Of a DNA stretch of 64,000 bases, positions 58,822 through 64,000 are shown in pieces. This DNA comes from Paenibacillus validus NBRC 15382 (GTDB lineage: Bacteria > Bacillota > Bacilli > Paenibacillales > NBRC-103111): contig NZ_BIMH01000008.1 in NCBI RefSeq assembly GCF_004000985.1, positions 62,001 through 126,000 of the forward strand, given 5' to 3'. Numbering within the stretch: position 1 is the first letter of the stretch; each line of letters starts with the position of its first letter. A model generated the notes under the pieces. It was not told the origin of the DNA, did no database searches, and saw only the letters and a program-made list of their open reading frames with translations. A program made the position numbers and the translations under genes.

Positions 58822-59127
58822 ATGCCGTCGATATTGGTCGTAGGCGCCGATCATTTGGGCAATATGCCCGAACATTTGGCGGAAATCGGATTTGATGATG
58901 TGGTGCATATGTCGGGTCGCAAGTGCCAAATGGTGCGCAAAGGTATTCCGGATAAGGTTGACGCGGTGCTCGTGCTGACCGATTACGTCAACCACAATTT
59001 GACCAAAGTGATCAAGCAGCAGGCGAAGGATCAGGAAGTGCCGATTTATTACGCTAAGCGTTCATGGTGTTCCGTGAAGAAGGCGCTGTGCGACTGTGCC
59101 GACAGCTGCGAATGGTTGAATAAATAA
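58822..59127 (+). CDS. DUF2325 cysteine-rich protein, iron-regulated
   Basis: A 101-residue protein of the DUF2325 family: Rossmann-like start SILVVGADHLGNMPEHLAE, RKCQMVRKGIPDKVDAVLVLTDYVNHN, then a Cys-rich end with CSVKKALCDCADSCEW. Five to six cysteines suggest metal or Fe-S binding, or redox sensing. Two Fur boxes at its promoter point to a role when iron is scarce. Function unknown. ATG follows AAGGGAGATTAG. Confidence 0.82.
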   Translation: MPSILVVGADHLGNMPEHLAEIGFDDVVHMSGRKCQMVRKGIPDKVDAVLVLTDYVNHNLTKVIKQQAKDQEVPIYYAKRSWCSVKKALCDCADSCEWLNK

Positions 59128-59131
59128 GAAG

Positions 59132-59164
59132 TCGGAGCTCGCCCGGCGCACCGCCGGACTCCGA
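59132..59164 (+). terminator. hairpin after DUF2325 gene
   Basis: TCGGAG (59132) with CTCCGA (to 59164), inner CCGGCG/CGCCGG; a T-poor 3' side, so termination is uncertain. Confidence 0.45.
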
Positions 59165-59261
59165 AGCGACGTCCGGTCTTGTGCCGGGCGGTTTTCGCGT
59201 TTTCTGGTTGTCATGTATACTAGAGCTATCGGTGACTATCAGAATAAAGGAGCTTACGCCT

Positions 59262-59897
59262 TTGAAAAAGTTCTTGTTAGGCATGATGTGCGGTGCGGCG
59301 CTGACCGCTTCCACAACGCTGTATGCGGCAGACGGGGTTTGGGCGCTGTTGTTTCCGGTCAAGTTTCAATTCGACGGCGAAAGCCGTGACATCGGGTCCC
59401 GGTTTACGGTGCTCAATTACGAGGGGCATACGTATGTGCCGCTGCGCTTGATGACGGAAGAGCTTGGAGCGGGCGCCGCTTATGATCAGAAGACGCGAAC
59501 CGTATCCGTCGTGAAGGAGCCTGTAGGCGGAACGGAGGCCGAGCGGAAAGTATGGGCTGCGCAGTATAGGTTGGAGCGGGGCATGGGGAGCAAGGACGTT
59601 AAGCGATGGTTCGGCGACCCGTCTCAAGTGACGTGGATCGATAGCTCGAGCCAGCAGATCTGGCGGTATGATCTCGGAGCCAAGACCGATTATCGCTTCG
59701 GGAGCTTGAACGAGACCGACGTGCAAGGACTGAAGCGGGGAGACTTGGACGCACAGCTGTTCATTCGTTGGAACGGCGAAGGCCAAGTAGACCGTTATGA
59801 TTTGTGGTATACGTCCCGAGCGGATAACGGAGAGCGGCATATTTATACCCATATCGTGTATCCGGACGGATCGACGGCCGGGGCGCTCTATGAATAG
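59262..59897 (+). CDS. secreted stalk-domain protein (copper amine oxidase N-terminal-like)
   Basis: A 211-residue secreted protein. Signal peptide MKKFLLGMMCGAALTAS, then a copper-amine-oxidase-N-like stalk domain of about 60 residues (FQFDGESRDIGSRFTVLNYE, GHTYVPLRLMTEELGAGAAY, TVSVVKEP), then a second domain of about 110 residues with WIDSSSQQIWRYDLG and GQVDRYDLWY, which resembles SmpA/OmlA-type outer-layer lipoprotein folds. Stalk domains are common on Paenibacillaceae cell surfaces. Start TTG 59262 lies ten bases after AAAGGAGC; the frame is open upstream but without a signal. Confidence 0.8.
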   Translation: MKKFLLGMMCGAALTASTTLYAADGVWALLFPVKFQFDGESRDIGSRFTVLNYEGHTYVPLRLMTEELGAGAAYDQKTRTVSVVKEPVGGTEAERKVWAAQYRLERGMGSKDVKRWFGDPSQVTWIDSSSQQIWRYDLGAKTDYRFGSLNETDVQGLKRGDLDAQLFIRWNGEGQVDRYDLWYTSRADNGERHIYTHIVYPDGSTAGALYE

Positions 59898-59949
59898 CGG
59901 CCGTATAGGTTGAACAACTCGGGATACTTCCACGACCAGACTTGCTCAA

Positions 59950-59982
59950 GAGCCGGCCTTCCCCTTGGAGGAGGACCGGCTC
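59950..59982. terminator. hairpin between convergent genes
   Basis: GAGCCGG (59950-59956) pairs with CCGGCTC (59976-59982), inner CTTCC/GGAG; no good T-tract on the minus side. Confidence 0.4.
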
Positions 59983-59986
59983 TTCG

Positions 59987-60247
59987 TCATGACATGGACA
60001 TCGAGGCGCTCAGCACAACGAAAAACACGATAGCGAAGATCAAATAAAGGACGATCGCGATCGCGGCGATAATTAAGGCGGCTCTCGCATAGTTTCGCTT
60101 GTTCGGGTTGGTGCCTTCTCCGAACCCCCAGACGAACAGCATGATGATGTTGACGATCGGAATGGCCAGAATGATCATCGTCAAGATCCAATCCTTGACC
60201 GAAAGCTCCTTCGCTTCGCTGCGGTCGATTGTGTGACCCGAAGGCAT
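59987..60247 (-). CDS. small membrane protein
   Basis: An 86-residue protein with a short polar N-terminus and two hydrophobic helices (DWILTMIILAIPIVNIIMLF and ALIIAAIAIVLYLIFAIVFF) separated by FGEGTNPNKRNYAR. I do not recognise a family with certainty; small two-helix proteins of this kind are frequent in Bacilli. ATG 60247 is preceded by GAGGTGAGGAG on its strand. Confidence 0.7.
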   Translation of the reverse strand: MPSGHTIDRSEAKELSVKDWILTMIILAIPIVNIIMLFVWGFGEGTNPNKRNYARAALIIAAIAIVLYLIFAIVFFVVLSASMSMS

Positions 60248-60312
60248 TCTCCTCACCTCTCTCAAAAGTTATACCTTACCACCATATGTACGTCTTCGCC
60301 GTAACATGCAAA

Positions 60313-60345
60313 CGGCCAAAGGTTTCCCTTTGGCCGTAGTTTTGT
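60313..60345. terminator. bidirectional terminator after the second YjcZ-like gene
   Basis: CGGCCAAAGG (60313-60322), loop TTTC, CCTTTGGCCG (60327-60336); T-rich on the plus side (TAGTTTTG) and TTTGC on the minus side. Confidence 0.8.
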
Positions 60346-60358
60346 GCTTTTAGTCAGA

Positions 60359-60460
60359 TTAGATCAACCATGCACGGCTTACGATTACCAACAAGATGAA
60401 GAGAACCAAGATGACACCAGTCGATGTAAAACCTCCGCAAGAACAAGAGAAACCACCCAT
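60359..60460 (-). CDS. YjcZ-family small sporulation-associated peptide
   Basis: A 33-residue peptide, MGGFSCSCGGFTSTG followed by a hydrophobic helix (VILVLFILLVIVSRAW) and end LI. It has the same plan as the peptide at 58516-58635, with two Cys in the head, as is common in this family. The ribosome binding site GAGGAGGAATGAACA is near perfect. A terminator follows. Function in the family is tied to sporulation but undefined. Confidence 0.8.
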   Translation of the reverse strand: MGGFSCSCGGFTSTGVILVLFILLVIVSRAWLI

Positions 60461-60821
60461 TGTTCATTCCTCCTCTAGAGTTGTTGTTGTTGTGGAGCGT
60501 GAGCTCATTAACACATAATCATACTATGTCGCAGGGCATTCGGCTGGATGGGCGAATGCCGCGCAGCCATTGAAAATGGGCAGTCGAACCCATCTTCACA
60601 CCCGCCTGCTCACGAACGACGTCTGTGTAACAGGCGCTTTTTGCGTTTCTACGGAATTCTTCACCCCTTCCGGTGCAAATATAGAAGAAATATAGTGCGT
60701 TGCTTGGGCAATTTCAAAGGCTTTGCGCAAAATAAAGGGGCTGCTGTCCTTTTTTGTAAAAAGTCCGAAACTCTTTCCGTGCTTCGGCAGTCTATACTAA
60801 GTACAGAAGGAGGCGGAATCC
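60461..60821. other. 361-base intergenic region
   Basis: No gene recognised. It holds hairpins GCATTCG..CGAATGC (60536-60559) and CGCCTG..CAGGCG followed by CTTTTT (60603-60642), the latter terminator-like, which could end a small transcript. A -10-like TATACT (60793) precedes the gene at 60822. Confidence 0.4.
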
Positions 60822-61205
60822 ATGAGCATTATTTTTATCCTGTTTGCGGTGTTCGCAATCGTCGTGATCGTAAGCTCGATAGGTAGAAGGAGCGGGCATT
60901 CCGGCCTGGGCAGGCGGCATCGCAGCGGGGAAAGCTTCATGTTCCCGCCTGCGTCGTCGTCTTTGGAGGACGACATGGCCCGACGTCATCATCATCATTA
61001 TAGCGGTTCGGGCGACCTCGATTCGAGACGCTCCACCGATTCAGGCAGTAGGGGCGGCGGGGCTGACGGCGGCGGAAGCGGCTGGGGTGGAGGAGACAAT
61101 GGCAGCAGCAGTGGCGGCGGCGGTGGAGATACCGGAAGCAGCAGCAGCGGTGGCGGCGGTGGTGGAGATACCGGAAGCAGCAGCAGCGGTGGCGGCGGAG
61201 ATTGA
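60822..61205 (+). CDS. membrane-anchored Gly/Ser-repeat protein
   Basis: 127 residues: one N-terminal hydrophobic helix (MSIIFILFAVFAIVVIVSS), a basic stretch, a His run (RRHHHHYS) and a low-complexity tail of GGG, DTGSSSS and GGGGG blocks. The tail has no fixed fold, and I know no function. The 3' part is a 39-base tandem repeat, so length may vary between strains. The stop overlaps the following HD-hydrolase start (TGATG), implying translational coupling. RBS GAAGGAGGCG. Confidence 0.6.
   Translation: MSIIFILFAVFAIVVIVSSIGRRSGHSGLGRRHRSGESFMFPPASSSLEDDMARRHHHHYSGSGDLDSRRSTDSGSRGGGADGGGSGWGGGDNGSSSGGGGGDTGSSSSGGGGGGDTGSSSSGGGGD
61086..61200 (+). repeat. 39-base tandem coding repeat
   Basis: GGAGATACCGGAAGCAGC begins at 61125 and again at 61164 (period 39 bases, 13 codons), with a diverged copy starting near 61092 (GGAGACAATGGCAGCAGC). 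The copies differ by few bases. Confidence 0.7.
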
Positions 61206-61933
61206 TGGAAGGAAGGGAAGATGAACGGGAGATGAACGAAATGAACGAAACGTACCGAGAGCGACTGCTGGAACGCGCACGAACGTATGCGCAGGAGGAA
61301 ATGGGGCGAGACAGCAGCGGTCACGACTGGCAGCATACGGCCCGGGTGGCCCGCACGGCACGCCTGCTCGCAGAGCGTGAACAGGCGGATGCCTTCCTAT
61401 GCGAGCTGGCCGCGCTCGTGCACGACATCGCGGACGAGAAGCTGAATCCGAGCAAGGAAGCCGGATTGGATAAAGTGAATACATGGCTGATCGAGAATGG
61501 CGCGGCTGAGCCGGATCGCCTGCATGTGATGGACATCATCGCCAATATGTCTTACAACGGCGGACATGGGGGGCAATTGTCTACCCTGGAGGGACGTATC
61601 GTTCAGGATGCGGACAGGCTTGATGCGTTGGGTGCGGTAGGTATCGCGCGAACCTTTGCCTATTCGGGCTGGAAAGGGCAGCTGATTTTCGACCCGGACC
61701 TCCGCCCGCGCGATTCGATGAGTCAAGAGCAGTACCGCAAGCAGCCGAGTACGGCGATTAATCATTTTTACGAGAAGCTGTTGAAGCTGAAGACGAAGAT
61801 GAACACGACGGCCGCCCGTGAGCTCGCGGAAGAGCGTCATCGGTATATGGAGGCGTTCCTGGCGCAGTTTTACCGGGAGTTGGGCGTGGAGAACGACTGG
61901 GGGACAAGCGTCAGCGCAAAAGACGTGAAGTAA
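61205..61933 (+). CDS. HD-domain phosphohydrolase
   Basis: A 242-residue metal-dependent phosphohydrolase. HD-domain ligands are visible: His in GHDWQHTARVARTARLLA near residue 40, His-Asp in ALVHDIADEKL near 77, and the Asp in QDADRLDALGAVGIARTF near 137. Relatives (YedJ/YpgQ type) hydrolyse nucleoside triphosphates or similar. The ATG at 61205 overlaps the preceding stop; Met codons at 61232 and later are alternatives because the first 12 residues are very acidic. Confidence 0.87.
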   Translation: MEGREDEREMNEMNETYRERLLERARTYAQEEMGRDSSGHDWQHTARVARTARLLAEREQADAFLCELAALVHDIADEKLNPSKEAGLDKVNTWLIENGAAEPDRLHVMDIIANMSYNGGHGGQLSTLEGRIVQDADRLDALGAVGIARTFAYSGWKGQLIFDPDLRPRDSMSQEQYRKQPSTAINHFYEKLLKLKTKMNTTAARELAEERHRYMEAFLAQFYRELGVENDWGTSVSAKDVK

Positions 61934-61946
61934 TTTCCGGAGCGGA

Positions 61947-62285
61947 CTATGGACGAATCGTAACGCGGTCGCCCACGAAGACGAGCCTGGATAACGCGAT
62001 TACATCTGCATTGTGCATGCGGATGCAGCCGTGGGAGGACAGTTTTCCGATGGAGGAAGGGTTATTGGTGCCGTGTATTCCGTAATGCGGCTTCGATAAC
62101 CCCAGCCAGTAGGCGCCAAAAGGCCCTCCGGGGTTCGGTTCTTTGTTAATAATGGTAAATTCGCCGCTGGGCGTGCCGGTCAACATGGTGCCGATGCCGA
62201 CCGGATACGTCCGATAAACGCGGTTCCCTTCTAACACGTGCAGCTTTCGATCCGAAAGATCTACAATGATACGATAGGTAGGCAC
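61947..62285 (-). CDS. minimal L,D-transpeptidase (YkuD domain)
   Basis: About 112 residues forming just a YkuD catalytic domain, which crosslinks peptidoglycan or links proteins through meso-diaminopimelate. The catalytic motif HGTNNPSSIGKLSSHGCIRM has the active Cys and the conserved His and Arg. No signal peptide or LysM domain is present, as in some spore-forming relatives acting during spore-wall formation. The start is probably GTG 62285, nine bases after AAGGAG; ATG 62294 directly abuts that site. Confidence 0.85.
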   Translation of the reverse strand: MPTYRIIVDLSDRKLHVLEGNRVYRTYPVGIGTMLTGTPSGEFTIINKEPNPGGPFGAYWLGLSKPHYGIHGTNNPSSIGKLSSHGCIRMHNADVIALSRLVFVGDRVTIRP

Positions 62286-62353
62286 AACCAACATCTCCTT
62301 TTTCCGAGATGTTACAGTGTACGCAAGCTCGATCCCAAGCGCGCCTTCCGAAG

Positions 62354-62650
62354 TTAGCCATCCACCTGAGCGATCAGCATCCCGTCCCTGACTACGACCG
62401 AATAAGCAGCCAAGCTGCGGGCAGGTACGTTCAGACAAGCGCCCTTATGCGGATCGAAAGACCAGCCGTGCATCGGGCAGACCAACTCTTCATCCTCGAT
62501 GTCGACAAGCTGGCCGGCGTGCGGGCATTTGCGGGAGACGAGCCGGTAAACGTCACGGTCTTTCAGAAGAAAGCAGGGACGTTGTTCGACCTCGACCTCG
62601 ACAGGCAGCTTTTGAAATTGCTGCTCTGCGCCCAATACGATTTCTTTCAT
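62354..62650 (-). CDS. Rieske-type [2Fe-2S] protein
   Basis: A 98-residue ferredoxin-like Rieske domain protein. The two cluster-binding boxes are C-x-H (KCPHAGQ) and C-x2-H (CPMHGWSFD), with all four ligands present. It is soluble and resembles the small subunit of nitrite reductase or dioxygenase ferredoxin. The neighbouring FAD-dependent gene 52 bases further, in the same direction, may receive or supply electrons (inference). Confidence 0.9.
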   Translation of the reverse strand: MKEIVLGAEQQFQKLPVEVEVEQRPCFLLKDRDVYRLVSRKCPHAGQLVDIEDEELVCPMHGWSFDPHKGACLNVPARSLAAYSVVVRDGMLIAQVDG

Positions 62651-62702
62651 CCCCTCACCTCAAGCTCCCTAATTCGACATGGCCCGTTCGTCCTCCTACC
62701 GG

Positions 62703-64000
62703 TTACCCGATCGGAGTGAAAATTTTACCATCCCACGGCAGCCCTTTCTTAAACCGTGACTCGTCGTGGATTCGGTACGGCGTCAGCAGAGGGAACTGGT
62801 ACATCTCCCACACTTTGCACTTGTGCACATCGAGCCCGGAGCGTTCGATAATCGCGTTGACGGCCCGCCGGGCGGCTTCGTTCGCACCTTCCATGGTGGC
62901 GAGGTCCGTATTTGTTTTCACGTAATCCGAGGCGAGGAACAAGTTGGGGATGGCGGTGTATGCCTGCGGGCGCAAATTCCACGTGTAAACCTTGTTCACA
63001 AGCAGCGGCTCCAAATTGACCGCAACCCCGTCCGGATTCGGCAAATGCACATCCTCGTCGAGGAACCACGAATGCACGTTGTCGTCCTCCAGGACGACGG
63101 CCCCGTTCACGTTCAAGCTTTGCTTCAGCTGCGTCCACACTTCTTGCATCACTTCTTCGCGCGTGCACCTCTTCGCGGGTTTGCCGAAGAGGACGCCCGG
63201 TGCCTCCCAGTCCGAAATGTCCACGGACAACACGCCTTGAACCATGCCGTCGCCATAATCGGCCAAATCGAAATCAGGCCAAAATTGCTTCTGCGACACG
63301 CTGGTCAGCGCCCAAGGCGAATCCATATAGATCATATGGCCGTGGATGATCGGAACGTCCCGCTTCAAATAAAACTGGATGCCGTTCATCCAATCGACAT
63401 CTTCCGCCAGCTGCCGAATTCCGTCGAGCGTCGGGTCGGCGTGCAGCATCTCGTCAGTGACAAATTGCGCCATCACTTCAACGGGGAAAGCCGCGACGTA
63501 ATAATCCCCCTGCACCTCGCAGGTTTGCCCGTTCTCCGTAATCGTCGCCCCGCTGATGACGCCGTTCTCGCAATGAATGCGCTCGACCTTGGCTTCCAGA
63601 TGGTAGTCGACGCCGAGACTTTGCAAATACTCAAGCCACGGGTGAAGCCACACTTCGTTCGTCGGTCCGTCCAACAGCCGATCCGCGCTGCCGCCGGGCA
63701 CGACCATGTCAAGCATAATTTGGGCGCCAACGGCCCCGACCGTGCTGGTGTTGGCTTCCCGCGCTTTAGCTGCGACCAGAATGCGCGTCATCCCGGCGAA
63801 TACACGGCGAAACTGGGCCGACTGCTCATCGGCGTTGATAAAGCTCCACCACGGGATGTTCTGGTACTGCTGCTGCCGGCGATCGTCGGAGCTGGTCATG
63901 ACCTGCCAGATGCGCTCCATGTACAGGCGGATCTCCTCATCGGTCAGTCCGAGATTATTGTCGAACAGCGACTTGAATGCGTCCTTCACATCTTCAATGG
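62703..64000 (-). CDS. FAD-dependent desaturase-like oxidoreductase (5' truncated)
   Basis: The C-terminal 430 residues of an amine oxidase/phytoene desaturase-like flavoprotein; the N-terminal FAD-binding Rossmann motif lies beyond the window edge. Visible: VGAVGAQIMLDMVVPGGSAD-like central part, the substrate-side region, and the C-terminal FAD-binding stretch NLFLASDYVKTNTDLATMEG followed by ANEAARRAVNAI. It resembles hydroxysqualene dehydroxylase/phytoene desaturase relatives often paired with a Rieske protein, as here. Carotenoid or hopanoid metabolism is possible, but the substrate is unknown. Confidence 0.82.
   Translation of the reverse strand, partial: IEDVKDAFKSLFDNNLGLTDEEIRLYMERIWQVMTSSDDRRQQQYQNIPWWSFINADEQSAQFRRVFAGMTRILVAAKAREANTSTVGAVGAQIMLDMVVPGGSADRLLDGPTNEVWLHPWLEYLQSLGVDYHLEAKVERIHCENGVISGATITENGQTCEVQGDYYVAAFPVEVMAQFVTDEMLHADPTLDGIRQLAEDVDWMNGIQFYLKRDVPIIHGHMIYMDSPWALTSVSQKQFWPDFDLADYGDGMVQGVLSVDISDWEAPGVLFGKPAKRCTREEVMQEVWTQLKQSLNVNGAVVLEDDNVHSWFLDEDVHLPNPDGVAVNLEPLLVNKVYTWNLRPQAYTAIPNLFLASDYVKTNTDLATMEGANEAARRAVNAIIERSGLDVHKCKVWEMYQFPLLTPYRIHDESRFKKGLPWDGKIFTPIG

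Noticed and set aside
60548-60886. A 112-codon plus-strand frame before the Gly/Ser gene
   Set aside because: No ribosome binding site, passes through two hairpins, and overlaps the better-supported gene at 60822.

Overview
This window is a stretch of Firmicutes chromosome, most likely from an endospore former of the Paenibacillaceae (Paenibacillus- or Cohnella-like). The reasons are strong AGGAGG-type ribosome binding sites with many GTG/TTG starts, sigma-A promoters, YjcZ-type small proteins, YqkE/DUF3886, a YesM/YesN-style kinase and regulator serving carbohydrate ABC transporters, MhqR- and CsoR-type regulation, and long interrupted operons of moderate GC. No rRNA, tRNA, CRISPR array, intact transposase or phage module was recognised. 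The assignment to a group is inference from gene content, not from a marker gene.

Layout. 1-2.6 kb: end of a TRAP transporter (dctP truncated by the window edge, dctQ, dctM), then a chemoreceptor. 4.7-7 kb: a PAS histidine kinase overlapping a split ThrE-type exporter pair. 7.1-10.4 kb: an ECF sigma factor, its anti-sigma factor, a lipoprotein and small unrecognised proteins, two of them paralogues. 10.4-11 kb: a decayed patch with a MarR-gene fragment and an IS3-type end. 11.2-14.5 kb: a quinone-stress locus (mhqR, mhqP, mhqO, mhqD, flavin reductase) with matching palindromic operators. 14.6-17.5 kb: rbsR-like repressor with three operators, rbsK and a FAH-family enzyme. 17.6-20 kb: DUF1836 regulator divergent from a CNNM/CBS transporter. 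20-24.5 kb: a GGDEF-EAL protein behind a c-di-GMP-I riboswitch, an MreB-like gene, and a cluster of DnaA boxes.

24.6-28 kb holds single genes (LLM oxidoreductase, YqkE, DUF1284, phosphoesterase, YneQ-like). 28.1-31 kb is metNIQ with two promoters and a structured leader that is not an S-box. 31-34.5 kb is a MerR/TipAS regulator and molybdenum cofactor genes moeA-mobB-mobA. 34.6-45.1 kb is one catabolic region: solute-binding protein, YesM kinase, YesN regulator, then a second binding protein, two permeases, a 2-hydroxyacid dehydrogenase and a LarA-like (DUF2088) protein. Together they suggest uptake and conversion of a hydroxy- or sugar acid. 45.5-48.9 kb has an acyl-ACP thioesterase overlapping tail-to-tail a large HAD-type protein. 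49.3-54.1 kb is one 1,598-residue surface protein.

54.2-57.4 kb is the csoR-copZ-copA copper operon, followed by uppP. 58.5-64 kb carries two YjcZ-like peptides, a Fur-boxed cysteine-rich DUF2325 gene, a stalk-domain protein, a Gly/Ser-repeat membrane protein, an HD hydrolase, a minimal L,D-transpeptidase, a Rieske protein and a truncated FAD-dependent desaturase-like gene. The most notable signals are regulatory: the riboswitch whose terminator lies inside the longest reading frame, the DnaA-box cluster, the metNIQ leader, the operator pairs, and the transporter/LarA-like operon.
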